Below, one piece after another: positions 6,097 to 13,198 of a stretch of 13,202 nt of DNA. The DNA is taken from assembly GCA_023659785.1 (NCBI GenBank), contig JAGXOR010000025.1, positions 1 to 13,202 on the forward strand, read 5' to 3'. Positions within the stretch are counted from its first letter, which is position 1; every line of letters begins with the position of its first letter. The stretch is from Methanomicrobia archaeon LH_S13. GTDB taxonomy: Archaea; Halobacteriota; Syntropharchaeia; Alkanophagales; Methanospirareceae. The position numbers and the translations under genes are program-made. Under the pieces are notes generated by a model. The model was not told the origin of the DNA. It did not search any database and was given only the letters and a program-made list of their open reading frames with translations.

Positions 6097-8487
6097 TCAT
6101 TTCTTCCTCCTTATCAGCCTTTCTAAATTAGTCGGATTAAACGACGGGTTGTATGCCCTTATCGGCCCTTCTACTATCTTCTTCATCTTCCAGTCTATCT
6201 TCCACCCTTGTTCGTCCTCCAGCTTCTTCAGTAATTCGTTCCGCATAGCAATTGGGAGGTCGCTTGCCGCCCTCACGAACAGATGCCAGTCCGGCGGATA
6301 TATATTGAGATACTTCAGGCTGAGGTCTATATAGTGTGTCAGCTTTATGGAACGCCCGCGGTCAGTATCCGAAGGCCGGATGCATAGTTTTGCCATCATC
6401 GGCAGCGCCTCCTCCACCGTTTCACAAGCTACGAGTAAATCCTGCGGTCCCGGTTCGACATAAACCTTCGAACCATCAGTAGCGTCTATCAGCGTCCAAT
6501 CTTCTTTCCTGTCCGGGCGACTCATGAACGCCCTCCGGTATTTCACTCCATGAGGACCCACCACTGCGGGAACACCCAGTCTGTTAAAACCCGTAGCGAT
6601 GGAAGCCGCCTTCTGCGACATTGCACCCCACGCAACGCCACACGCACCCACGCGGCTTACGATGTAATCAGCTATTTCCTCGTAATTACCTCTCAACGGT
6701 CGCCCCGCGAATATACCTGCTACTTTTATCGCTGCACCGTGTATGTGTGCATTGGAGACGCACGATCCTATGTTCAGCACGCCACCGGCATCGAACCTGC
6801 CATGATGCTGCTCATACACCGTTTTCCCTTCCTCGTCCTTCCAGAGGGCACAATCAATCGCCATACACCCGGTCAGTGTAACGATGTAATTCCGTTCTGC
6901 GAATTCCTTTACGATAAGCTGCACCTCCTTCGTGCCATTGGGATAATTTCCGCAGCCTATCGGTGCTATAATACCGGGAATAGTCCCAAGGACAAGGGGA
7001 GCACCTACCTCTCGTATCTCACTGTCCCATACGGGTCCCCTGCCTACTCGCATCTTGCCCTTCTCTTCTTTTACCTCTGGATATGCCGCTTTTGTTACCA
7101 CGTCCACGATAGGGATATGTTTCTTACATACCTGCTCGCATCTGCCACAGCCGACGCAGATGTCGAACAAGTCAGCAAGCGGTTTTATGTTGCCCGCAGC
7201 GGCACTTTTATTCGCCTCACCAATACGAAGCCCGTTAGGACATGCAAGTGTGCAGCTACCGCACTGGATGCAGTCGTTAACGTAACGTTTGAACTCATCA
7301 TCGCTGAGAATGAAGCTTAACCCTTTTCGCTTCTTATCCACTTCCAGTGCCGTCCTGACCGAAACCTCGCCCACCTGGTCGGGCTCGAGTATTGCGACTC
7401 CTGGCACACGTCCGCTCACCAAATCATTCACTATTTTATCCGGATCGTCATCAGTCCTATCCACCAGCCCGTGCATTGCCTTGTCGTTCGTTGCGATTAT
7501 AGGCGACTGAGTGTGCTGGCAAAGTTCTAATACGTCCGCACGGATGCACTGCTCGTCTATCACCACGACGTCCGCAATGCCTGCACGTAGCACACGCAGT
7601 TGCCTTCCCAGTGCGGATACCAGCTTCGCCTTACTATACACTCGCGTGGTGTCAATAGAGGTGCAGCAGATGCCTCCGAGTTCTACCTTATCGTCAAGTC
7701 CGTTTTCAACTAAATAGGCGCCTATATCGGCAGCAGGCGGTACATTATGTCCTATAACAAGGACAACTGGTTTAGTCGTGTCTATGGTTCCCATTCCTAC
7801 GTCCACCATCGGAACATCTGGTCCCCCTCCTTCATAACTCGTGGGCATGTGATAACACGCAATCTGAATAATATCCGCCGCTTCTTTGCTCAGCGAATCA
7901 AGCATACCCATGTGCAACGCTTTCGACTCGAAGTCCAGGTGCGACCCCTCCTGACCGGTATGAAGCGCATCTGCCAGTTGAACTATCTGTTCTTCAACGT
8001 AACTGAGTACTTTGTCGTAATCGCCTATCGTCTTCGGTTTTATACCGCATACCAATCTCGTTAAGGGCGCTTCTATATTCACCTCAGGACCGAAATCTAT
8101 CGGCACGTCACGCCCAAACTTCTTTATCATGTCGTGCAACAGATGCCTTCCGTGTGCACAGTGTGCACTACAGCCTATTAAACAGGCGAGAAGCACAATC
8201 CTTCCTTGTTGTGCGTCCATTCTTATTCCGCAGGCACCTTTTTTATTCCCCGTGAGGTCGCATTTGCCGTACGTGCAAAGGCAGCACATATCACATAGCG
8301 GTGCGTAAAAAGGCTTGTAGCGGTTCAAAAGCTTGAAGTCCCAATCTCGAAGCGTGGCTATGCGTGGCATCGGATGCGGGCCCATTGGCTCCCATTCCTC
8401 TTCCTCCTCTATTATCTCGCCTATGTTTATCCGCACGTTTTGCAACTCAGAGATGGTGAATATTCCGCCTTTTTTTATTTCTTCCAT
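6097..8487 (-). CDS. cdhA: CO dehydrogenase/ACDS complex alpha subunit
   Basis: A 796-residue nickel-iron CO dehydrogenase, the catalytic subunit that interconverts CO2 and CO in the archaeal acetyl-CoA pathway. Near residues 65-86 the cysteine-rich CDMCCLCTYGKC...ACGI supplies the B/D cluster ligands. Two ferredoxin-type motifs follow, CIQCGSCTLACP (about 403) and CVGCGRCEQVCKKHIP (about 445), which mark the archaeal alpha subunit and are absent from bacterial CooS. The C-cluster ligand region is intact: GHNVPP (about 244), GGICCTSID (273), PIGCGNYPNG (512), TGCMAIDC (540), IGSCVSNAHIHG (574) and GACGVAWGAM (615). Length is normal for CdhA. The ATG at 8487 was chosen over a TTG at 8505 because GGAAAGG lies at 8491-8497. 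First gene of the cdhA-cdhB-HEPN-FrhB-like operon. Confidence 0.95.
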   Translation of the reverse strand: MEEIKKGGIFTISELQNVRINIGEIIEEEEEWEPMGPHPMPRIATLRDWDFKLLNRYKPFYAPLCDMCCLCTYGKCDLTGNKKGACGIRMDAQQGRIVLLACLIGCSAHCAHGRHLLHDMIKKFGRDVPIDFGPEVNIEAPLTRLVCGIKPKTIGDYDKVLSYVEEQIVQLADALHTGQEGSHLDFESKALHMGMLDSLSKEAADIIQIACYHMPTSYEGGGPDVPMVDVGMGTIDTTKPVVLVIGHNVPPAADIGAYLVENGLDDKVELGGICCTSIDTTRVYSKAKLVSALGRQLRVLRAGIADVVVIDEQCIRADVLELCQHTQSPIIATNDKAMHGLVDRTDDDPDKIVNDLVSGRVPGVAILEPDQVGEVSVRTALEVDKKRKGLSFILSDDEFKRYVNDCIQCGSCTLACPNGLRIGEANKSAAAGNIKPLADLFDICVGCGRCEQVCKKHIPIVDVVTKAAYPEVKEEKGKMRVGRGPVWDSEIREVGAPLVLGTIPGIIAPIGCGNYPNGTKEVQLIVKEFAERNYIVTLTGCMAIDCALWKDEEGKTVYEQHHGRFDAGGVLNIGSCVSNAHIHGAAIKVAGIFAGRPLRGNYEEIADYIVSRVGACGVAWGAMSQKAASIATGFNRLGVPAVVGPHGVKYRRAFMSRPDRKEDWTLIDATDGSKVYVEPGPQDLLVACETVEEALPMMAKLCIRPSDTDRGRSIKLTHYIDLSLKYLNIYPPDWHLFVRAASDLPIAMRNELLKKLEDEQGWKIDWKMKKIVEGPIRAYNPSFNPTNLERLIRRKK

Positions 8488-8505
8488 CTTCCTTTCCTTT
8501 TTCAA

Positions 8506-8670
8506 ATTTTATTCCCGTATTCTCTTTATTTTAAAGACAGCTTATTTAAGTTAAGTTTTGCTATTTTGTTCGGTTAAATATAGCTTTCTATTCATTGTTG
8601 GATATGAACATAAAAGGATACATTTATGTGAATTGGATAAAAGAAGTAAACTAACCAAACAAAAAATTAG
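8506..8670. promoter_or_regulatory. Divergent promoter region cdhA / mqnE
   Basis: An A/T-rich spacer between two divergent operons. For cdhA, a TATA-like CTTAAATAAG (minus strand, 8541-8550) lies about 55-60 bases before the ATG. For mqnE, TTAAATATAG (8574-8583) is the best TATA candidate, giving a leader of roughly 65 bases, and a weaker GGATAAAA (8635-8642) would give an almost leaderless message. These are pattern matches without start-site data. Confidence 0.4.
8608..8629. promoter_or_regulatory. Inverted repeat upstream of mqnE
   Basis: ACATAAA (8608-8614) and TTTATGT (8623-8629) form a perfect 7-bp inverted repeat around 8 bases. It lies close to the expected transcription start of mqnE, so it could be an operator or a leader hairpin. 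In such A/T-rich DNA a chance origin is possible. Confidence 0.35.
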
Positions 8671-9729
8671 GTGACAGTCAAAATAGAGGAATGGACATCG
8701 AAAAGGATTGAAGAACTCTTTGAATGGGACACACATGAACTCGGAACGTTTGCTGACTACATCAATCAGGCGAATGGAAATATCGTCACGTTCGTCATTA
8801 ACAGGCATATAAACTACACGAATATATGCGTCTCAAAATGCCCCCTTTGCGCCTTTTACCGTGATGCTACGGATAGCGAAGCCTATTTTATGAGCATTGA
8901 GGATGTGCTTGAGAAGGTTACGGCTGCAGTAAAAATAGGTGCTACTGAGCTCCATATTGTCGGTTCACTCAATCCTGAGATAGGCATAGAATACTTCGAG
9001 CAGATGTTCGGGCAGATAAAGAGGAGATTCCCACACGTTATCATCAAAGCATTGACCGCCACTGAAATACACTTCATCGCGCAGGTCGAGGGAATGAGCG
9101 TTAAGGAAGTACTCTCAAGGCTGCGAGATGCGGGACTACAAGCAATGCCAGGCGGTGGAGCGGAGATTCTGGTTAATGAGATACGGGAAGTCATCTGCCC
9201 GAACAAACTAAAAGCTGAGGAATGGCTTCGGATAATGGCGATTGCACATAGCCTTGGAATAAAGAGCAATGCTACGATGCTCTTTGGGCATATTGAAAAG
9301 CCAGAACACCGCGCTGCTCATTTATACAAGCTCTGGAAGTTGCAGGAACAGACCGGTGGCTTTGTCTCCTTCATCCCTCTTCTTTTCTATCCTGAAAACA
9401 CTGAACTTAATGCGTTGGGGCTCGTAGAAGAAAAAACGGGTCCTGTAGATGTCCTCAAAACGATTGCGGTTTCAAGAATAGTTCTGCGGAATTTTGAGAG
9501 TATAAGGGCTTACTGGGTTGCACTTGGCGAGAAGCTTGCTCAAGTCGCTTTGAATTACGGTGCGAATGATTTAGACGGAACACTTATGGAGGAAAGGATT
9601 ACACATGCAGCAGGAGCTAAAACACCGCTTATGCTTTCGACAAATAAGGTTCTGAGCATTATAAATGGCACTAACAAGATACCGGCGGAACGAGATACAT
9701 TTTACAATATCCTAAAGGTATATTCATAA
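8671..9729 (+). CDS. mqnE: Aminofutalosine synthase (radical SAM)
   Basis: A 352-residue radical SAM enzyme of the MqnE/MqnC/CofH group. The SAM cluster motif is NYTNICVSKCPLCAFYR, with cysteines at 53, 57 and 60 (CxxxCxxC). MqnE is favoured by ELHIVGSLNPE (about 93-103), IIKALTATEIHFIA and SFIPLLFYPENTEL; MqnC would show IQGGL, LHSLSPPE and FIPWTFQP, as the third gene here does. MqnE joins the MqnA product, 3-[(1-carboxyvinyl)oxy]benzoate, to SAM's adenosyl group to make 6-amino-6-deoxyfutalosine. A TAG just upstream at 8668 forces the GTG at 8671 as the start, and there is no proper Shine-Dalgarno. The message may be near-leaderless or start use may be weak. First gene of mqnE-mqnA-mqnC. 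CofH is the main alternative, but the mqnA neighbour argues against it. Confidence 0.85.
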   Translation: MTVKIEEWTSKRIEELFEWDTHELGTFADYINQANGNIVTFVINRHINYTNICVSKCPLCAFYRDATDSEAYFMSIEDVLEKVTAAVKIGATELHIVGSLNPEIGIEYFEQMFGQIKRRFPHVIIKALTATEIHFIAQVEGMSVKEVLSRLRDAGLQAMPGGGAEILVNEIREVICPNKLKAEEWLRIMAIAHSLGIKSNATMLFGHIEKPEHRAAHLYKLWKLQEQTGGFVSFIPLLFYPENTELNALGLVEEKTGPVDVLKTIAVSRIVLRNFESIRAYWVALGEKLAQVALNYGANDLDGTLMEERITHAAGAKTPLMLSTNKVLSIINGTNKIPAERDTFYNILKVYS

Positions 9730-9734
9730 GTAAC

Positions 9735-10493
9735 ATGAACAACACAACGATAAAGATTGGGAAATTCGGGTTCGTGAATAACTTCTTACCCTATTACTGG
9801 CTTGAGCAGAACGGGGCGAGGGTAATTGAAGCATCACCAAGAAAGCTTGTAGAAATGTTTGAAAAAGGAGAAGTAGATTTCGCTCCCGTGCCTTCGTTCT
9901 ATTATATCAAGAAGAAGGATAAATTAAGAAGCTATGAGTTCTGCATCGCATCGAGGAATAGCGTTTTGAGCGTTATTCTCGTTTCGGAAGGGAAAATGCT
10001 TGATGACGGATGTATTGCAGTAACAAATCAAACATTAACATCGGTAAATCTACTTAAAATCATCTTGCGTGAGCGAGGGTGGAAAAACAAGGTTGCGCGC
10101 GTGGATGAAAGTAAAGCAAGCGAATTACTCAAGCACTGCACTTATGCACTCGTTATTGGTGACGAAGCAATCAAGGCGAGGATGAAGTACAGCGTTGTTA
10201 TGGACTTAGGGGAGGAGTGGCGTGACTTAACTGGCTATCCGATGGTTTTTGGAATTGCCGTATCAAGGAAAGAGCGGGATATGAGCGAGGTGAACAAGGC
10301 AGTCATGGAATCAGTCGCGTGGGGAAAGAGGAATGCCGATGTAGTTGTGGCGGAAGCGGCGAATAAGTTCGGGATACCCGTGGAGTTCCTCCGTGAGTAT
10401 TTCAACACGCTTACGTATCAGATGGGCGCGGAAGAGAGGAGGGGGCTTGAACTGTTCGAGGAGAAGTGCTATGAATACGGATTATTACGCTGA
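9735..10493 (+). CDS. mqnA: Chorismate dehydratase (MqnA)
   Basis: A 252-residue periplasmic-binding-protein-fold enzyme without a signal peptide, so cytoplasmic. It is expected to dehydrate chorismate to 3-[(1-carboxyvinyl)oxy]benzoate, the first step of the futalosine menaquinone route. Family features are the N-terminal IGKFGFVNNFLPYYWLE, with N16-F-L-P aligning with the usual N-(S/T)-L-P, the GEVDFAPVPSFYYI segment (about 49-62), ALVIGDEAI, and DLGEEWRDLTGYPMVFGIAV. MqnD, the sister family that acts later on cyclic dehypoxanthine futalosine, is the main alternative; the DLGEEW..LTG.P.VF motif is characteristic of MqnA. The gene starts five bases after mqnE ends, and its last 23 bases overlap mqnC. 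Confidence 0.85.
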   Translation: MNNTTIKIGKFGFVNNFLPYYWLEQNGARVIEASPRKLVEMFEKGEVDFAPVPSFYYIKKKDKLRSYEFCIASRNSVLSVILVSEGKMLDDGCIAVTNQTLTSVNLLKIILRERGWKNKVARVDESKASELLKHCTYALVIGDEAIKARMKYSVVMDLGEEWRDLTGYPMVFGIAVSRKERDMSEVNKAVMESVAWGKRNADVVVAEAANKFGIPVEFLREYFNTLTYQMGAEERRGLELFEEKCYEYGLLR

Positions 10494-11553
10494 ATATAAG
10501 GATTTTTATGTGGAAAAGAATCATGTAGGCGCGGATTTGAGTTTTGAAGAGGCGCTGCATCTATTTGAACTGCCTTTACCTGTTATTGGTGGAATAGCAG
10601 ATAAAATAAGGAGAACGAAGTGTGGCGAACTCGTGACATTCGTTGTTGATAGAAACATAAGCTACACGAACCGGTGCGTATCGAGATGCAAATTCTGCGC
10701 CTTCTACGCTAAAAGCGAAGAAGAAAGCTATATTTTGAGCAAGGAAGAGATATTGAGGAAGGTTAAGGAAACGGTTGACATGGGTGGGACGCAAATCCTC
10801 ATTCAAGGAGGACTAACGCCGGAAATCGACATTGAATGGTTTGAGGATTTGTTTTCCGCGATAAAACGTGAATTCCCAGGTGTCCAGCTTCACAGCCTGT
10901 CGCCTCCGGAGATTGATTTCATTGCGCGTAACGAGGGGCTGAGCATACGAGAAACGCTGGAAAGGCTGAGAGAAGCAGGGCTCGATTCTCTGCCGGGTGG
11001 AGGTGCGGAGATTCTGAGCGATAGGATTCGAATGGTTATTAGTCCTGACAAGGTAAGCGCAGACGGATGGATTGAAGTAATGGAGACTGCGCACAGGATG
11101 GGAATGAAAACAACGGCAACCATGATGTTCGGGCATATTGAACGCAACGAAGACATTGTAGAACATCTTTTCAGGATACGGGATTTGCAGACCAAAACGG
11201 GAGGCTTCACTGCGTTCATACCCTGGACTTTTCAGCCGAAGAACACGGAGCTCTACGACATCATAAAGGAGCCGGTAGCGGTAACGCGATATTTGCAGGT
11301 GTTAGCGATTTCGAGGATTGTTCTGCATTCCGTGAAGAATATTCAGGCTTCGTGGCTCACGCAGGATTTTGAGGTGGATAAGCTGGCGCTGTTTTTCGGT
11401 GCGAACGACTTCGGCGGCACGATACTTGAGGAGAACGTGGTAACAGCAGCGGGGAAGAAGTACAAACCGGCAAAGGTGGAGGATATTATCAAAGCAGTGA
11501 AATCAGTTGGTAGACCGGTAGCACAGAGGGATACGGGGTATGAGGTGTTGTGA
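10471..11553 (+). CDS. mqnC: Cyclic dehypoxanthine futalosine synthase (radical SAM)
   Basis: A 360-residue radical SAM enzyme paralogous to mqnE. The cluster motif is SYTNRCVSRCKFCAFYA, cysteines 69, 73 and 76. MqnC-type signatures are QILIQGGLTPEI (about 106-117), QLHSLSPPEIDFIA, SLPGGGAEILSDRIR and AFIPWTFQPKNTEL. It cyclises dehypoxanthine futalosine, the step after removal of the base from aminofutalosine. The ATG at 10471 lies inside the end of mqnA in another frame (23-base overlap) and has GAGGAG at 10458-10463, seven bases upstream. The longer upstream reading is a shadow of mqnA. The overlap suggests coupled translation of mqnA and mqnC. The base-removal enzyme (MqnB or a nucleosidase) and MqnD are not in the window. 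Confidence 0.88.
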   Translation: MNTDYYAEYKDFYVEKNHVGADLSFEEALHLFELPLPVIGGIADKIRRTKCGELVTFVVDRNISYTNRCVSRCKFCAFYAKSEEESYILSKEEILRKVKETVDMGGTQILIQGGLTPEIDIEWFEDLFSAIKREFPGVQLHSLSPPEIDFIARNEGLSIRETLERLREAGLDSLPGGGAEILSDRIRMVISPDKVSADGWIEVMETAHRMGMKTTATMMFGHIERNEDIVEHLFRIRDLQTKTGGFTAFIPWTFQPKNTELYDIIKEPVAVTRYLQVLAISRIVLHSVKNIQASWLTQDFEVDKLALFFGANDFGGTILEENVVTAAGKKYKPAKVEDIIKAVKSVGRPVAQRDTGYEVL

Positions 11554-11665
11554 TTATGAGGGGAGGGTTTGAAAAATCGTTTAACGTTTGCGAAGTGACT
11601 TCTTTCGTGAATGTCCTAAAAACAAATCCACCTTCCTTTATCGCGTTGTAAACCTTTACTTTCAT
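11489..11665 (-). other. Short unassigned frame, possible wHTH remnant
   Basis: A 58-codon minus-strand frame from ATG 11665 begins MKVKVYNAIKEGGFVFRTFT and continues KEVTSQTLNDFSNPP before running antisense into the end of mqnC. The first 37 residues look protein-like, and SQTLNDFSNPP loosely resembles the start of ArsR helix-turn-helix domains (ETLkaLSnPtR). No helix-turn-helix follows, so it would be a truncated relic. The overlapping plus-strand frame from ATG 11556 (31 codons) has no recognisable content. No clear terminator for the mqn operon is visible in this spacer. Confidence 0.25.
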
Positions 11666-11689
11666 CTGCTTCTGCTCTTTTGATTGAAT

Positions 11690-12190
11690 TTACTTCTTCG
11701 TTTCTTTTTTAACCTTTCGCATGCGGAAAGCCAAATACAAAAATAGAACGCCCAGCGAGAGCAAAATCACGCCGAAAATTAAATACTCTGGTTCATAGAG
11801 AGGTACAATCTCTTCTTCTTTTTCCAATTCCAATTCTGGAAAAGCGCTTTTGATAAACCAGTACATCTCGATAATCCCTCCAACAAAGCTGAGTGCCGCA
11901 GAAGAAAGAAGGATTATTATCTTTGTCATCTCATGTGGATGGAGCAGTCTTCTTCCTTTTTCTGGTAGCTCGTAGTATACCCATTTATTTCCGTCATTAT
12001 TTTTCTTCACCAGATCTGCGTCAATCAATCTGTCCAAATTTTCGTGAATCGTGGATTTAGGAAGATTTAACCTTTTTGATAGCGCACTTACGGTCATACG
12101 CCTTATATCAAGGCTTTTGAGAATATTTGCTCTCGTATCTGATGATAAGGCACCAAGAGCCTTCTTATCAAGTGTTATTTTATCTATCAT
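11690..12190 (-). CDS. Membrane-anchored ArsR-type winged-helix regulator
   Basis: A 166-residue protein. Residues 8-80 form an ArsR-like winged helix (ALGALSSDTRANILKSL, then the recognition helix in SALSKRLNLPKSTIHENLDR, then the wing NKWVYYELPEKGRRLL). Two predicted transmembrane helices follow (about 90-113 and 136-155), separated by a 20-residue acidic segment, and the protein ends in a basic tail. Such wHTH proteins with C-terminal membrane helices are common in archaea and presumably link a membrane signal to transcription; the signal is unknown. The ATG at 12190 fits the start of the domain. It sits 74 bases downstream of the two envelope-protein genes, with its own TATA-like element, so it may be transcribed alone. 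Those genes are plausible targets by proximity only. Confidence 0.75.
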   Translation of the reverse strand: MIDKITLDKKALGALSSDTRANILKSLDIRRMTVSALSKRLNLPKSTIHENLDRLIDADLVKKNNDGNKWVYYELPEKGRRLLHPHEMTKIIILLSSAALSFVGGIIEMYWFIKSAFPELELEKEEEIVPLYEPEYLIFGVILLSLGVLFLYLAFRMRKVKKETKK

Positions 12191-12216
12191 TTTGAATAAG
12201 CATTGGACTTTCTATC

Positions 12217-12226
12217 TTATATTTTA
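12217..12226 (-). promoter_or_regulatory. TATA-like element for the winged-helix gene
   Basis: Minus-strand AAAATATAAG lies about 31 bases before the ATG at 12190, preceded by a purine-rich BRE-like stretch (AAAGAAT). With the usual 25-base spacing, transcription would begin within a few bases of the start codon. That implies a leaderless or nearly leaderless message, consistent with the absence of a Shine-Dalgarno. Confidence 0.5.
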
Positions 12227-12264
12227 TTCTTTGCTGTTATCTATGATTTCTAAATGTAATGTCA

Positions 12265-12645
12265 CTACTTTCTTCTTCTCATGCGTAAAAACATCATAAG
12301 AACACCAACTATTAGAAATGTCAAACAAATACCGACTATCATGTCTCGTTTTCCTATTTGCTCCTGTGGCACACTCGACTCGTCTCCAATCGTCCTGAAT
12401 CTCTTAATCTCCCCAGCATTGCATGGGCCACATAGTTTGAAATAATAAGTTGTATTAGACCTTAGATTCTCAAGGGGGCAACTGACACTTCTCGAATAAT
12501 CCACGGATATCCAATCCGTGCTAGGTACAAGTCTCCCTATGCTTGAAAGAGTGCCACTCTTGCTTGTTATTAAGTCTCCGTCAGGTGTCTCGTACTTATA
12601 ATAGATGAGTGTAACTGTGCTGCTTGAGTATTCACGGACTCTCAA
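12265..12645 (-). CDS. FN3-like protein with C-terminal membrane anchor
   Basis: A 126-residue protein not assigned to a named family. Residues 5-86 look like a beta-sandwich of fibronectin type III or phosphatase N-terminal type, ending in LENLRSNTTYYFKLCG and EIKRFRT, which resembles the usual L.pnTtYyf......fsT ending. Cysteines 56, 72 and 75 could form a disulfide. Residues 102-120 are a membrane helix followed by a basic tail, so the domain would face outside. There is no signal peptide. The only start upstream of the domain is TTG at 12645, which overlaps the preceding TGA by four bases (TTGA). Coupled translation is possible, but this may instead be the 3' half of one gene broken by a frameshift. 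Confidence 0.55.
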   Translation of the reverse strand: MRVREYSSSTVTLIYYKYETPDGDLITSKSGTLSSIGRLVPSTDWISVDYSRSVSCPLENLRSNTTYYFKLCGPCNAGEIKRFRTIGDESSVPQEQIGKRDMIVGICLTFLIVGVLMMFLRMRRRK

Positions 12646-13118
12646 GAATTTTTAATCGTAAACTCCTTGATGAAGACGTGGTCGTCTGCATCATAAAATA
12701 CGATTCTGTAGCGCCCAGGTGTTAAATCGCTTGTGTCCCATTTGTATTCTTTATTCATTACTCTTGGATCACCCGTTCTTTGGCCCGGTTTTAAACGCCA
12801 AAAAGCTTCATACCCGCCTCCTACTGCTATCGATTCTCCACTCTCCTTCTGAAGCTCCCAGGGCGAACCCCAGGGAAATACAATCGTTTTATTTCCCTCA
12901 TTAGCGATGCCAAAGGTTATAATGTCACCAATGACATGCGATTCTTTATCTGTATATACATACACTCCCTCTACCGTATGACAACGATCGATCGATTGTT
13001 CGAGCGGATGTACATACACTCCCTTTACTGCATAATGCTCAATCACAACATACACGCCCATCAATATCATGGCTATAACTATTCCTGCTAACACCAAATA
13101 TCTTCTGTTCATTTTCAT
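12642..13118 (-). CDS. Secreted or anchored Ig-like domain protein
   Basis: A 158-residue protein. A basic start (MKMNRR) and a hydrophobic segment (about residues 7-26) form an uncleaved anchor or signal peptide with no lipobox cysteine, so the rest would be outside the cell. Residues 52-156 resemble bacterial/archaeal Ig-like domains of the BsuPI/Big_14 kind: YTDKESHVIGDIITFGIANE, then FWRLKPGQ, then DLTPGRYRIVF and a final strand FIKEFTIKNS. The linker before it contains an 18-residue period, VKGVYVH then VEGVYVY, matching a DNA repeat. No Shine-Dalgarno precedes ATG 13118. Its function is unknown; it probably acts with the adjacent FN3-like membrane protein. Confidence 0.65.
   Translation of the reverse strand: MKMNRRYLVLAGIVIAMILMGVYVVIEHYAVKGVYVHPLEQSIDRCHTVEGVYVYTDKESHVIGDIITFGIANEGNKTIVFPWGSPWELQKESGESIAVGGGYEAFWRLKPGQRTGDPRVMNKEYKWDTSDLTPGRYRIVFYDADDHVFIKEFTIKNS
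12957..13024 (-). repeat. In-frame 54-bp-period repeat in the Ig-like gene
   Basis: TACATACACTCCCT occurs at 12957-12970 and 13011-13024, exactly 54 bases (18 codons) apart. On the coding strand both encode GVYV after a V-K or V-E pair. It looks like an old in-frame duplication of the linker. Confidence 0.6.
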
Positions 13119-13124
13119 AGTTGG

Positions 13125-13185
13125 AAAGGCTCAATACATCGTACACCATTTCATTTGACAAATAAAGGTTCATCACATCGTACAC
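13125..13185. repeat. Pair of 22-bp direct repeats upstream of the Ig-like gene
   Basis: AAAGGCTCAATACATCGTAC (first 20 bases of 13125-13146) recurs as AAAGGTTCATCACATCGTAC (of 13164-13185). Both copies end AC, with three mismatches in 22 and a 39-base period. The second copy sits near the transcription start expected from the TATA-like element. They could be regulator-binding sites or the edge of a longer array cut off by the window. Confidence 0.6.
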
Positions 13186-13191
13186 TCTTTT

Positions 13192-13198
13192 GATATAA
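13192..13198 (-). promoter_or_regulatory. TATA-like element for the Ig-like / FN3-like unit
   Basis: Minus-strand TTATATC lies about 75 bases before the ATG at 13118. Transcription would then begin near 13170, within or beside the upstream copy of the direct repeat. Confidence 0.4.

Noticed and set aside
6550..7320. 256-codon plus-strand open frame inside cdhA
   Set aside because: It is antisense to the conserved ferredoxin and C-cluster region of CdhA and has no coherent domain; it is a shadow.
8671..9729. CofH (FO synthase subunit 2) as the identity of the first radical SAM gene
   Set aside because: LHIVGSLNPE, KALTATEI and the mqnA/mqnC neighbours fit MqnE better, though a tree would be decisive.
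10345..10470. Extended N-terminus of mqnC
   Set aside because: It is Arg/Ser-rich out-of-frame mqnA sequence; the ATG at 10471 has its own Shine-Dalgarno and gives the normal length.
13125..13185. CRISPR array
   Set aside because: Only two imperfect 22-mers with a 17-base spacer are present and no cas gene is seen; the geometry is too short for CRISPR.
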